A DNA stretch of 64,000 bases from Nectonema munidae (lineage: Eukaryota > Nematomorpha > Nectonematoida > Nectonematidae). The stretch covers positions 320,001-384,000 of the forward strand of contig JAUIRK010000065.1 in NCBI GenBank assembly GCA_030549495.1, in the 5' to 3' direction. The notes beneath the pieces were generated by a model that saw only the letters and a list, made by a program, of their open reading frames with translations, made no database searches and was not told where the DNA came from. Numbering within the stretch: position 1 is the first letter of the stretch; each line of letters opens with the position of its first letter. The translations under genes and the position numbers were made by a program. Positions 1 through 11,680 of the stretch are shown here, one piece after another.

Positions 1-379
1 TTACTATCTTTCTAAAGACTTGTACAAAGGTGACACCTGGTGCAACATCTTCACCCGAGTTCGAAGAAATCCAGGAAGATCCACCAGTTCACGAAGAAAA
101 TGATCCTCCAGCTGATATACCAACAGGATCCCCACTCGAGCTATTCTCAATGTAGGAGTGTAAGAAACACGAACTCATTCAGAGCGCCTCCTTTCAAAGC
201 TTCCTTTGACGGTTTCGCTACACCGTGGACATGCCCAAAGAAACTCCGCTGTCGTAAGTCTATCCAAATCCTCAAATATGGGTACAAACCTCTGATTATC
301 TCGGATAAGCCTTTCAACTCCTTTTCTCAGTTTGCTCATCCATCCATGTGTCAAGAAAATTTCCTCCAACAAAGATCAT

Positions 380-728
380 TCCTACTTTGCTCAAACACTC
401 TATTATTCAAGAAGTGAACAAGCCCAGGATTGTATCACCAACCTTCCTAATCCCCAAAAAGGACAACGCCATTAGGTTCATTCAAAACTTCACCTTTTCC
501 ACGGATTTCTTCAAGAAAGAGAAACTTACTCTAGAAGGGGTGACTTCACTCCTGCATATGTCACACCGTTTTGGCTATGCATGTCGCATAGATCTAAAGA
601 ATGCGTTTTACGGCATTGTGATACACAAGTCTTATCAATTCTTATTCGGTTTCCGAATCAAGAGTAAAAATTTCGTTTTCCAAAGGCTGCCCATAGGGGC
701 AAATTTCACACCTGGTATCCTTCAATAA
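380..728 (+). mobile_element. Retroelement fossil, reverse transcriptase fragment
   Basis: The translation carries the first half of a reverse transcriptase palm/fingers region: a PKKD stretch, then the DLKNAF catalytic-Asp block near 591-608, then a LPIGANFTPG block near 687-716. This pattern is typical of DIRS-like or other LTR-related retroelements and less like a LINE. Only a fragment is present, no terminal repeats or other domains are visible, and the copy is broken and old. Coding-like sequence may reach back towards position 1, so the element could begin outside the window. The family assignment within LTR kin is uncertain. Confidence 0.55.
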
Positions 729-841
729 ACCTTATAAAGTCACCGTAAATATCAAGAAGTATTCATCGTAAATTATATTTATAAAAATAAAATTTATAAA
801 AAGTAAATTTATATTAATAGTATTCTTCGTAAATTTCATCA

Positions 842-1790
842 ATGTATTTCCTTGAGGAAATATGGACGGCTTTTCAAACCAATTTGTGCTGCTTTTATGT
901 ACCAGAAAGCTCGATATCAGTTTACGAAGAACTTCTAGGTTATAGAGACAAAATCCCAGGCAAGACCTATAAGCCATGCAAGCCTAGGAATTACGGGATA
1001 AAAATTTTTTGGGCCTGTGAATTGCTGTGCAATTGATCAAAGAAAAATTAATTTTATTAGGCATTATTAAATCAACACGAAAAGAAAATTCGATTTATAA
1101 TCATGAAAACTCTATTTCTCTTGTTTCATACGTACCTAAAAGAAACAGAAAAGTTCTCCTTTTAAGTTCTTCGCATTTTACAATTGACATCTCTAACCGT
1201 AATGATAAAAGCCATTCATTATTCTTGATTATAACAAATATAAAGGAGGAGTTGATTTGATGGATGGAATCTTAGAAGAGTTCACTACGAAATAAAAAAC
1301 AAGAGGATGGCCTATCTTGTTAAACTATAACATTATTGATATTTTTTGGCACAATGCTTTCATTTTGATGTGCAAAAATGGTTATAAGCTGAGCAGAAAA
1401 CAGTTTTTAAGAAATTTGTCTTTTCAACTAGCACAAAAATTTGCTACGAAGAGATTCGAATGTACAGGTTTAAGGAAGAATACTATATTGGCTACAAGAT
1501 TAGTTGGTTATTCCATGTATTTGACATTGTCAAACACTGAGAATAACCCTTCTAAAAGACCTAGAAGATGTGTCGTGTGCAAGAAATGGAGTAGATCTAC
1601 CTGTGATAAATGTAAAGATGTAATATGCCCTCTTCATCGTAAGAGTGTTAAAAAAGAATTTTGTTTGCATTGTTAGATTTAATAAACTTCATCTCTAAAT
1701 TTTCATTGAATTTTTCATTAAAACAGCGTGTGTACAAAATGTACACCGAAAAACAACAGTGTAGCAAAAAATCAATATACTTTTGAGGGT
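842..1790 (+). mobile_element. piggyBac-type DNA transposon, 3' half with transposase C-terminus
   Basis: The piggyBac transposase (DDE_Tnp_1_7) core and C-terminus can be followed through three frames. The block at about 905-1018 ends RNYGIKIFWACE, the usual start of the catalytic core. Next comes LVSYVPKRNRKVLLLSS (about 1107-1160), then YNKYKGGVDLMD (1230-1265) carrying a catalytic Asp. The block at 1317-1676 ends in a cysteine-rich zinc-binding domain with CVVC, CDKC and CPLH pairs and a final CLHC, diagnostic of piggyBac. There are at least two frameshifts and one stop (around 1294), and the N-terminal half is missing. A GAGGGT end followed by TTAA at 1791-1794 fits a 3' piggyBac terminus. 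A short inverted repeat (GTGTAC...GTACAC, 1730-1746) sits just inside it. Confidence 0.85.
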
Positions 1791-1899
1791 TTAACTCGTA
1801 TTGAAAGATGAACTACAATTGATCAGGGAACATACTTTCGTCAGCTTAGACAATTGTAAATTTCCTAGCTCGACTAATGTATCTTTACATGCCATCAAA

Positions 1900-2004
1900 A
1901 TGATTTCTTTCAATATTCAGTGTCTCAATGCTAAATTTTATGAGCTAGAATTTTTTATTATGAATCTAATTTTTAAATCAAAGTCCATTATACTCTTAGG
2001 CTAG
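1900..2004 (+). mobile_element. LINE endonuclease fragment (N-terminal scrap)
   Basis: The translation MISFNIQCLNAKFYELEFF followed by ...SKSIILLG resembles the first strand of an apurinic-like endonuclease domain of a non-LTR retrotransposon (the N-x-Q/R-S-L-x-x-K block, then an I-I-x-L-x-E block that is incomplete here). Only about 35 residues match and nothing downstream continues the domain. It begins about 100 bp past the presumed piggyBac end. The clade cannot be named. Confidence 0.4.
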
Positions 2005-2610
2005 TCATACGTCGCGGTTGGACAATGGAGAGTCCCGATTTCACATTCTTGTCCCTCTGTCCCTTTTAGAATCAAAATGTTCTGTTTGAAAAGTTTTATT
2101 TGGGAATTTAAATTTCTTAAAGAACAAATAAAATAATTTTTATAAAATTTTGCATTCTCAAAATATCCCAATTTAAGATTTCCTCATAAAAATATTTATC
2201 TACGTTGAAATAATTTTCCACTTTGAGAAGATCCAAGTATTTAATTCATCATCATTTTGAGTCCATTGTTCCCGATTCATCGCCAACCCCGTTTATCGCC
2301 ATACAATTACTCAGATCCGATTTCCTTACTTGTCTACGATTTTGCTTCCTTCTTTGTCCGCCATCCGCCAATTTAATCTTCGGCACACACATAAAATTAT
2401 TAGCATGATTTTTAATATTGTTTTTATTTTTAATTTTTTTTTAAATTTAAGGTTAAAAAAAATGTACAAATAACTAACATTTTAAAAGGAAAAATATTCT
2501 CTTAGATTTTTGTGTTTATAAAAAAAATAAACAAATAAAAAATTTTTGAAATAAAATATTAAAATTTTAAAAATTCATTTTCGCTAACATCACCCAAACC
2601 AAATTATAGA
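2005..2610. other. AT-rich stretch, nothing recognised
   Basis: No convincing coding frame, repeat or RNA gene is visible. The segment from 2405 to 2580 is almost entirely A and T. Confidence 0.6.
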
Positions 2611-2611
2611 A

Positions 2612-3028
2612 CAATATGAAACTAAAGGCACTCACTACATCACATTAGCTGATGCTATTAGGTTTACTATAAAATCTTGGGATTCTGTGAAACCTTCAGT
2701 CATTGTAAACTGCTGGCGACAAACTGGATTTACTACTATCGTAGACAATATGTCTAAGAGGAAGAAAAATACCTTTTATCTCTAATTGAGCTACTCTAAG
2801 AACCCAATATCTATTTTATACATTGAATCTTGAAATGCCAGAATTGAAAAATTTATCACAGTCGACAAAACCCAAGAAACTTTTGCAGAACTTAGTGGCA
2901 AAGAATTGATTGAATGTTTAAGACCTGCACTCAACGACTCAGATAATTATGACTTAATACCAGAAATTCAAAGCCAGCCAGCCATGAAGGATGTAAAAGC
3001 CGCATTAAATGCATGCCTTAGAATGTAG
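2612..3028 (+). pseudogene. Tigger/pogo-like transposase, C-terminal remnant
   Basis: In one frame from 2612 the translation reads ITLADAIRFTIKSWDSVKP then SVIVNCWRQTGF. This matches the region just after the DDE_1 core in Tigger/jerky-like transposases, where an alanine-rich helix is followed by a conserved N-C-W-R-x-T-G-F signature. A stop follows near 2784. A later block around 2850-3025 ends in NDSDNYDLIPEI and MKDVKAALNACLRM before a TAG at 3026, resembling the acidic Tigger C-terminus. The catalytic core and N-terminal HTH domains are absent. It belongs to a different copy from the Tigger at 52.8 kb, which has a different C-terminus. Confidence 0.65.
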
Positions 3029-3141
3029 AGAAAAGAGCAATGAAGTGTTGCTATCTTAAACTTGAAACAAAAAAATATTTAAGTTTTTTTAGTAAATAAA
3101 TTTTTGAGTGTTTTAGTTTTACATTTTGCTTAACTCTCGCA

Positions 3142-3753
3142 CAGGGCCGTATCAAGGGATCGTGGCACCCTTTGAATGGAGTCCCTGACCCCTTGCGCTT
3201 TCTTTTCTCAGTCATCCCCACCCCATTCTGACTTAAAAAGTGATTTAGAAAAAAAATGCTCACATTTTTATTAAGACACATAATTCAGATTAATACTGAC
3301 TGAGTCAAAGACAGTCTCCATTAGATGTTCATTTTTCGTGTTTTAGCAGCAGCAAAATGATCGATGACTTCGTCAAAATCAACACAATCGAGAACTTCTT
3401 TCTCAATGCTCATAAGAGCCGGACTTTGGAGATGGGCTTGCCCATAGTGCTCCTTAGGTTGGACTTAATAAATTTTAGCTGGGTGAATGACCTTTCACAG
3501 GATGCAATAGAAGTTCCAATTGTCAGCATGATCCTCAGAGCCACTTGTAGATTCGGACAGAGTCCTGAGTGCGAGGACAGGAAACCAAGTAACTCCATAG
3601 CGTTTGCCGGTTTTTCCTTCCGAGGTTTCAAAAACATTTTAATGTCATCGATTTCCATCTCAAGCTCTGCTGCGTTGACGTCAGTGGCAATGAAATGGCG
3701 CCCCTAGGTGTGGCGCCCCGGGGCAATTGCCCCCCCCCCCCCACACTGCCCTC
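3142..3753 (-). mobile_element. Internally deleted hAT element with transposase dimerisation domain
   Basis: On the minus strand 3658-3410 encodes IGTSIASCERSFTQLKFIKS and then NLRSTMG. This is the hAT C-terminal dimerisation signature of the ZMYM1-like (TTF-finger) lineage. After a frameshift near 3410 the expected tail continues at about 3410-3325 (ALMSIEKEVLDCVDFDEVID, ending in FAAAKTRK). The left end starts CAGGGCCGTAT. The right end, read inward on the minus strand, starts GAGGGCAGTGT, an imperfect terminal inverted repeat. The 8-bp flanks, CTCTCGCA (3134-3141) and TCCTCGCA (3754-3761), agree at six positions, consistent with an aged target duplication. A poly-C run lies just inside the right end. 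The rest of the transposase is missing. Confidence 0.65.
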
Positions 3754-3761
3754 TCCTCGCA

Positions 3762-5330
3762 GTACAGTCCAATTTTTGTGAGGAAAATGTCTCATAATGG
3801 AAAATTTCTCATTATGGAAAATGTCTGACCATAGTAAATCATGTCAGTTTAAAATATTACTCAATTCTTTGAGCGTGAGCCGTACTATTCTCTCTAACTC
3901 GGCTGCCTATCTTTCTCTGTTTTATAAATTTTCTGTCACCTTGTTTAGTATTATATCTTCCAATCTTTGCAAAATGTGTGATTCCTTGAGGCAAACAAGA
4001 GAGGTATTAGCACCACCGTCGCCAGACTGTTAATACAGGGGGTGGTCATTTAGACTTTATTCACTTCTTCAAACTAGGAAAAATATTGGCAATATAAAGT
4101 ATCACATTCACTATGGAGCGTTGCGATTTAAATTGAGCTTGGGTGTAAATTAGCATTTAAAACCATGCAAAGTAAATTTAATAAAATGCTTATTAACACT
4201 CATCTTACTCATGAAAGAAAAGGGAAACTCTTTTTTCCTGCGTTCAAGAACTTCTATAAGATACCTTTAAATCCAGAAAACGCTGCTTCACGGACGCTTT
4301 GTAAAGAAGACCTTCTCTAAAAAAACGCAAACTTTTCTTTCGATAAATCCATCCACTCTTTTTAATGTTTTATTACCAAACGGCCTGCACAGGCTTTTCT
4401 AAAACACCCTATTTTCCTTCTTATTAGAATTTCTTTTACATTAAGATTGCATCCATTTTTCACACTTTGTTTTTTCAATCTTTATTCGTGTTTGTTTGTT
4501 CACACTCTGCCTTTTTTCCTGTTCATTCACTAAAGTTGTAAGCCTTGGCGTATTTATTTTTTAATTGAGAAAGAGGGGCTATATTTCATTTTTGAAGAAT
4601 TTTGCCCGACTGGGGATACGCTTTTGTGCCCAAGACTTATAGCTAATAGTTGACAATAAAATAAAAAAACTTTTATAACAAATTTTTCACCGAAAACAAA
4701 AGTGAAAACCTTAAAAGAACACTCATTTTTAAAATTGATATCTAATGAAATTTTGGTGAATAGAGAGTTTGAAAATAAATTTTAAGGAGGATCTAAAATT
4801 TTTTAAATAATAGCGTTTTTAGGTTTAAAAAGTATAAGAGTAATATTACTCCATTTTTTAGTATCTTTTAAGATTTAACTTTAGGATCCCTCATTTAAAA
4901 TTAGTTTAATATGACCTCAGAACTGCTCTTCTCTTTGTGGCAATCCCGAGATACATCTCACAGTCCTCTAAAATCTGAATAATTTGTTGCAATTTTTGCT
5001 TTTTTTTCCTACAAATTCAAGTTTGCAATATTCATTAAAGTTTACTTTTACATACACAGATCTACTTTTTCCAACTTCTGAATAAATGAAATTTATAACT
5101 TTTAAAAGACTTAATTTAACGTAAGTTTAGATGAGACAAATATTTTTGATGTATTATGTCAACATTTTCTTGGAATTTATTCTTCGTGTCAGAATGCCAA
5201 CCAACCCAAGTCGATGCTAGAAAAAAGAAAGTAAGAGTTTTTTTATATACTGACATCCGATATTTTAATCTAATATGTAATCTATCAACTCGAATAGTGA
5301 ATATGTTTTACCAACTATTGCTAAAACTAT
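3762..5330. other. AT-rich intergenic DNA, nothing recognised
   Basis: No coding frame with recognisable similarity, no structured repeat and no RNA gene was seen. Short open frames here have the composition of random AT-rich DNA. Confidence 0.5.
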
Positions 5331-6085
5331 TTTGTTGGACATATCTTTGTTTGCGAGACTTTGAATCTAGTGCTACTGGACACTACAAAACCAAATCCTA
5401 ACAAACCACACATGATATTCACCCATTTGTTGAGATTGAATTAATATTGAATAACTGATAAATTTACTCTAAAGCGAATATCATATGATTTTTTCAGAAG
5501 AAAGTTAAAAGAGTATTGTATAAAATCAATTAAAAATTCAATTTATTTTGTTTAGAAAATATAGGAAAAGCATCTTCTTAAATATCTTCACAAGATAAAA
5601 CAATACAATTTTATTTATGAACTGGCATTCATAAGAAGTAACACAAAAATTATATATCAATAATATGGATGGAATTTGGAATTTTGTAAATGTTTTGAGT
5701 GAAGATTTTATTGGAGAAACGTTTAAATGCCTTCAGCTTCGATCTTCACTTCGTTTGATACATAGATACGATAGCGAGGCAAGTAAATTTGTGTTAAAGA
5801 GATGAATCCTCTTCCATTTAAAAAAAACAATTTCCATGTAGATTTCCATAGCACAAAAGAAGAGCAAGAGATACTACACCTGGCACGCTTGTTTATAGTG
5901 GTTTCGCTAGGAGCCCTACTCCACTCTCCTATCCAAAAATTAGAAAATATACTGCCCTAAAATTTCAAAAATATATCAAAACTTACCGAAAATTTTTTTT
6001 TCTAAGGAGAATCGTCAATAGACTTATTTCAGCTATAGTCTACAGTGCAATACCGGAATAAATGTAAAATTCCTAAAATATTACG
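5330..6085. repeat. Dispersed repeat, copy A (partner at 19.4-20.5 kb)
   Basis: Several landmarks recur in the same order at about 19440-20540: TTTGTTTGCGAGACTTT, then ATAAGAAGTAA, then AGAGATACTACAC followed by TGGCA, then GGAGAATCG followed by CAATAGACTT-like sequence. The copies are strongly diverged between landmarks, so the family is old. No transposase or RT frame is visible in either copy; it may be a non-autonomous element. Copy B is interrupted by a LINE insertion that copy A lacks. Confidence 0.6.
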
Positions 6086-6638
6086 ACAATATTGAGCTCA
6101 AATTAAAGCTTGCTCTCTGATTCAAAGTGGAAAAATTGGGATTATATGGATTAGAAATGCCGTCAACATTTATTTTTTTGACTGAGCTTATAAGAGATGA
6201 TATTCGTGAGAGGAAGTAATTATAAACTTTTGTTGCTGAGATAAATCCTTGTACACGTCATCCATAAGCCCTTCTTTTTCCTTTCTTTTCAAATCATTGC
6301 CTCCATTCCAATTGTACTTTGAATTCAAATCCTCAATTTCAGGCATATCTGTCAATAGCCTTTCTTCATATAAAAAATCCATAACTTCCAAAAACTAACT
6401 AAGGCTTGCATGTGAACTAAAGACAATGGAAATATTGACTAATCAATGCAAAAATATAATCTCTTACGACTTACGAATTATGAAAGCCTTCACAATGATT
6501 GTTTGTTCTGATTTTTCTTCCAAAAACGCACCATATTTTCATTTTGTGCACATTCAACCAAGTCAAAAATGGAATAGCATATATATGAATTTATACTTAT
6601 TTAGTAATACTTCTATTTGAAGCAAAAAGGCTATAGAA

Positions 6639-9256
6639 CAGTGGTACTATTTTCTTACCTTTTTTCTCCAATTCATCACTTTTAGTGAGCCAACTCTCCA
6701 TTTCCCAGCACAGCATCGGTCTTTGACAAATTTGATTTTAACCGATGCAGTGGTTAGTACGTAGATATGCGTTTTGCTTCTTTGTGTCATTTTATGGCCT
6801 TTAATTTTTGTTTGCATACATTAGATTTATTACTAACAGTAAGAGAAAATTTTTTGTCAAATCAAGAATGAATGAATGTTTTCTAATATATCTGTTTTAT
6901 GGATATATATTTGTAAAAGATATAATATTTGTGTTGGAATTAAAATTTATTTGGGGATTATTTTATCTTTTTCAATGCATACGTCAACAACATGCATGTG
7001 GTACCAAATCAATAAATTGACATTTAAGACTGCAGTATTGGAGAGGGATATGAAACAATTCGTTTTTTTTTCACAATTTATTGGGAAAATAAAAACAAAC
7101 AAAAAATGCAACACTATACGGGTTAATGAGATTTTTGCATTTGTTTTGCCTTGACGAGTGCCTCAATGTTCGGTTCCACTTTTGAAATGGCGCAGCGCAA
7201 ATCAGATTCAAGGTCAATCAGGCGGTTTCGCGATTTCATTTTGATCTCAACCATGCTCGAAAATGCCGACTCGCACGGGTACGTGGAGGGAAATGCAATC
7301 AGTAGTGTGAGAGCGGCCACAGCAACGCGAGGATACGAACCATACATAGTAGCCCAGAATGCGTTCAGGCTTTTCTTTGCAAAAACAGCCTTTGCCGCGG
7401 AGTCATGCACCAGGTCAAGAAACTGTTCTTCAATGTTTTCTGCTTCCTCTGGGAAGTTATCAACTCGAAAGCTGAAGAGGTTTCTCGTGAACTCAATTGT
7501 TGGGTTGTCGCTTTTGAAGGCCGGAAAATAGCGCTGAAACTCGTCCAGTAGCTTGTTGAGGTGTATCACGGCGTCGTTCTTGAGAACGTCTCTGACGCCA
7601 ACAGCAGCCTCGCTGATTCGCGCCAACGTTGGAAAAGTCGTTACGCTTCGTCCAGTCTCGAACTTGCCTCGCCACAGCTCAAGTTTTGAGACGAAAGCGT
7701 TTACTTTGTCTCGACGCCTGATTATATCGGAATCTGCCCCCTGTAGCTTGCGGTTAAGCTCATTCAGTTGACTGAACATGTCCGCGAGAAATGCCAGCCT
7801 GCACTGGAATGCCTCATCCGAAATCGCAGCTTTTAGATCATCTTTCTTCCTTTCTTCCATAAATTGTGTAACTTCGGGGATCAAATGCACAAACCGATTT
7901 GACATGTTGCCCTTCGACAACGTGTGGAACAGCAGTCCTTTGTAGTCGGATTTCATATTCTGGCACAACCGTCGAAATAGTCGACAGTTGTGGCGCTCGC
8001 TTTGACAAAATCCACAATCCTGATTGCCGTTTCAAGCGTTTTTTTGAGCGGTTGTGTCATCGTCCTTGATGCAAGTGATTCTTGTGGGTACCTTGGGATT
8101 CTTCTGCTTCAGTAGTTTCGCGAATCCAGACCTCGCAGCCACCATAGCAGGAGCCCCATATGTGCAGACATGGATGAGCTTGCCCCAGTCCAATCCTTCC
8201 TCCTCGAAAAAGTCGTCGACAAGCTGCATGACGTCGGCGGCTTGGGTTGTTGTTTCCATTGGGCGGAAAAACAGCAAGTCCTCTTCAATGTTTTGGTCAT
8301 GGACGTATCGAACGAAGAGAATTAGTTGAGACAAATTTGCCACATCCACGGACTCATCCAGCTGAATTGCAAAGACGGGAGACGCTTTGACGTTTGCCAA
8401 GAGTTGGAATTGATGGTGCACGACATGTCAAAAATGCAGGACTTGAAAGTGTCCTTGGACAGGGAAACTTGATTCATCTTCGACACCGCATATTCGCCAA
8501 GAAAAATGCCAGCGCACGACACAAGGCACAGGTTTGTGAGCGTCTCTCCGATGCTATGTGGCTTCTTTGCCAGCAGAGAAACAGCATACGATGAGTGTAC
8601 TATCGCTTTCCACTCAGTTTGAAATTTTCCGCCCTGGTACATCTTCATTTTCTAGTTTGCTTTCAATTCAAAAAACTGCCTCTCTTTGCCAACGAACTCG
8701 GGGTGTACATTGAAGAGGTGCTTCTTCAGTTGATGCGGTTTCATAGAATCATTGCTGAGCGTTTTGTGACAAATGACACACTGCGGCAGCTGCCCATTAC
8801 CTCCCTCCACAAACGTGAAGTTATCGTACTTTCTTTTCGGCATCTTGATTTTTGGGATATGTATCTGTGGGATAATGATGAAATAATAAAAGAATAAGGT
8901 ATTGGAAGAGAAATAAAACGAAAAGAAGGAAGTGACAATCATACGAGAGAGAAACAAAACACGAAAAACAGAAGTGACATTGTGTTGTTTGGCCAATCAA
9001 ATAAAATGTTGCGTTTATTCCACTGAGTTGATGTTTACATATCATCATTCGACATGGGTATTAAACTTAAAACTGCTCGACTGGGTTGTGAATAAATGGT
9101 TGTGTTTTGCAAAGTACGTCAACATTTGAATGTAATGCATTAGATTTTGAAATACTATCGATTTTTTATGGGTGGAAACAAATGCACGAAATTCTCCACT
9201 TGGCAATTCCGCCATCCTTCACCAGTGGGGAATTCCCCACAGGTTAAGAACCGCTG
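6639..9256 (-). mobile_element. Nearly complete hAT transposon (BED-finger, ZBED5-like), nested in the MULE
   Basis: The 2618-bp element starts CAGTGGTACTATTTTCTTACC on the + strand and, on the minus strand, CAGCGGTTCTTAACC. It is flanked by identical 8-bp target duplications CTATAGAA (6631-6638 and 9257-9264). Its base composition is visibly richer in G and C than the surroundings. A single transposase frame on the minus strand fills most of it, and the insertion interrupts the MULE between its CYFHFCQ and RTNNHCEGF motifs. By these boundaries it is the best-preserved hAT in the window. Confidence 0.92.
7123..8843 (-). pseudogene. hAT transposase (BED zinc finger, ZBED5/SCAND3-like), inactivated
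   Basis: The start is at 8843 (MPKRKYDNF). A BED finger follows with CVICHKTLSNDSMKPHQLKK then H-x-x-N-V-H. Next are KKPHSIGETLTNLC and the first catalytic block FAIQLDESVDVANLSQ. The region that should read CTDGAPAM reads CTYGAPAM, so the second catalytic Asp is Tyr. Conserved motifs between the core and C-terminus have small losses: the H-R-E-A-L-A segment and the Glu-Val-Arg-Trp before LSKGNM are gone. The C-terminal dimerisation domain is well kept ([20 protein letters not shown]). The frame is broken by in-frame stops near 8652 and 8032 and one frameshift near 8400-8420. With so few lesions this copy is younger than most others here. Confidence 0.9.
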
Positions 9257-10200
9257 CTATAGAAAGAAGCATTTTGATACAGGATCTAAAACTCAGACTT
9301 CTGGAATACATTGAACTAAATCCAAGTGTTACCAGTTTTCGGTATACACCTTGGCAAAAATGAAAATAGCAAGCATGATATTGTGCTTCGGGAAAAGACT
9401 GAAAAAATATTATAAAAATGAACATAGAGCTCGAGGAAAATTTCCTAGCTTTTTTGCACGCGACATTATGGAAATTTCAATGTCTCCAGTTGTGCTACTA
9501 ATTCCACTTTCATCAACAACATCTTTCAGGCAATCAAATGTTTGTCTTGATAAATATTAAAATTTTTTTATATTATTTATCTAAAAATGTTTAAATGGTA
9601 GTGTTAAAACACCTATAAGTTTCTTCTCTTTTTTGGCATGCAATTGCATATACTATTTGTATTTGTATTTGATTGTGAAACGAGCGTGTGGTGACCGTTT
9701 GATGTAAACAGTCTCGAGCTTTCTTGAATGTACCCTCAATAAAAATAGAATTTATTTGAGACACTTGATTCACATGTTGCATGGTTTTTCCATTAAAAAA
9801 ACCCTGGATTTTTTGTCTCCATAATGGAGATCCATTTGTAAAAATCTAGGACCATTAGCTGAGAGATACTTTTCAGGAATTGAGAACTGAAGATTTTTAG
9901 GAAAAGTGATTCTTTTTCTGCTTCTTCTAATGAACCTTGGAACACTTATATTTTCATTGAAGCTCTTTCATCCAAATTGAGGAAGGAAATGTTATCATTA
10001 AACAATAGTAATATTAAATCGTTCGATTTATTAAAAAAAAAAGATACCTCAATATTCTGTTTGAACTTTTGAAACTACTTGTAGCTTCCAATTTAATATT
10101 GGTCTTGAAAGCCCATATGCCTTTTTTAATTTCTTCGTTATGTTTTGTGCTACTCTCCTTATAACGGTGTGGGTAGAATCTTTCTCCATGAATAGTTTCT

Positions 10201-11537
10201 CTGTTTAAAGGAATATAAGCATAACAGTTAACTTTAAGTATAAGTGTTTAGTAAAAACATAATATTTTCCGCGTTTTCAGCTAAAAGTACACACTTAAAC
10301 GGATTTGTAAAGAATTAAGACAACTTCCAGAACTAAAACTGTAAACAATATTTTTTATTCAGTTTTCATATTGCATGGCATACTTAGCCTTAAATTCAGT
10401 AGAACATCTATTGCAAATTTCAGTTGTTTGCTCTGCTTTATGTAGTGATCCAAAAATGATAAAATAAAGTTACAGAGTAAAATTTGAGGAGAGTGAGAAA
10501 GTTAAAAGGAAAGACTATGCTAAAATATGCGTGAACTTGTGACTTCAAGGTGACTGGTCTTAGAAATTCATAGATTAAATGCTTGAAAGTGAATACAATA
10601 AATAGTTTCATATTGATCGTTAAGGACTAAAGTATCCTTTGATATCACTCTACAGTACTTAGTGTTCAAAGGTCAAAGTTATGTCTTCTGAAGGACTGAT
10701 CAAAATGTTTGTATTTTGAAACTCCTCGCCTTTAGGGGTTGTCTAAAGCCCCTCTTGTCCATCGATGTAAAAATTGAATTTACATAATTTATTAAATTTA
10801 ACTTATATGCTTCAAAATATATAATAACATTGTGTCATTAAACATCTCTTTTGTAACTAAAAAAGCTTTTACAAAAAGTTCTATCCGATTACCTAGTGTT
10901 ATTTGGCCGTGAAAAGAAACTGAAATAATTATGAGAGCAAAAGAACACGCAAATATCGACACAGCTCTCGAGTTTTGCAAAGAAAATAGGCGAGATAAGA
11001 TGGTTCTCAACCTCTCCTCTCGTCAATAGTAAAGGGACCTTTGCCATGTCAAAGGAATATGTTAGGTGGATTGAAAGTAAGCATTTATAGCAAGGAAATC
11101 TTAACAAATTAGATTGCTAACATAGAAAAACAAAGAAAGGTCGTTTGAAAATATCACCAGTCCTTGAATCCTAGGGAAGACAAGTAAAACGTGGTAAATC
11201 AAAATTTGGCCCTTTAAATAAAATCTGAAAGTATAATTTGCTACAAATCTAAAATTAAAAGTGACAGGCCAAAATTAGATAAATTGTATAACAAGTGTAA
11301 AATAAAATCCATATTTCATTTGAGCATTAAAACAGTTAAAAATGAGTCAATAAGAGGTTGTAGAAGGTAAACTACGATACTTTTACTGAATTGAAAGGAG
11401 TAAGGCGGAATTCAATGGGTTCCTAGAATCTTACACCCAAATCCAGCATTCATCAGTATCCACATATCACAAGACGTACTTTTAAAACAAAATTTTTTCT
11501 TCAATAAAATTTCGAGCATCTGCATACTTTATTCATA
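10201..11537. other. AT-rich intergenic DNA, nothing recognised
   Basis: No recognisable coding sequence or element ends were seen. Part of the MULE N-terminal or 5' non-coding region may extend into the first few hundred bases. Confidence 0.45.
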
Positions 11538-11680
11538 AAGGCACCATGGGCTGTTTCAATCGAGAAGGCACAATTGCACCGCTTGTATCGAACTATCAGG
11601 AAAGTATGTTTGATGCGGGATCGAAGCCAAGACCTTGAGTTATAGAAACGCAGCATCTAACCAACCTCACTCACGCCACA
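11538..11680 (-). repeat. tRNA-derived SINE, copy 1
   Basis: Read on the minus strand the unit begins GGCGTGAGTGAGGTTGGTT, an A-box-like segment. It then has GGTCTTGGCTTCGATCCC, an RNA polymerase III B-box-like segment (TTCGATCCC), and continues with a non-tRNA body containing GATACAAGCGGTGCAATTG and CCTTCTCGAT. Two further copies in the window (36264-36410 and 38150-38290) share this head and body. Confidence 0.8.

Larger units (their letters stand above)
6188..10200 (-). mobile_element. MULE-type (Mutator-like) transposon, split by a nested hAT
   Basis: Reading on the minus strand, blocks from about 9960 to 9780 (FSIPEKYLSANGPRFLQ) lead into IFIEGTFKKA (around 9735), the DGTFK-like first catalytic motif of MULE transposases with Asp replaced by Glu. 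Next comes IVYAIACQKREETYRCF. After another frame change FPEAQYHACYFHFCQGVYRK (about 9390-9330) matches the conserved C-H-F-H-F-x-Q-x-x-x-R-K block. The element is interrupted at 6639-9256 by a hAT. Beyond it the coding resumes with RTNNHCEGFHNS (about 6510-6475), the R-T-N-N-x-x-E-G-x-H signature. A C-terminal piece with FLYEERLLTDMPEIEDLNS (6391-6188) follows. Terminal repeats were not found. It is multiply broken and inactive. Confidence 0.8.

Noticed and set aside
7151-8897. Plus-strand open frames opposite the hAT transposase (7151-7531, 8054-8329 and 8595-8897)
   Set aside because: They are antisense shadows of the transposase and have no motif of their own.
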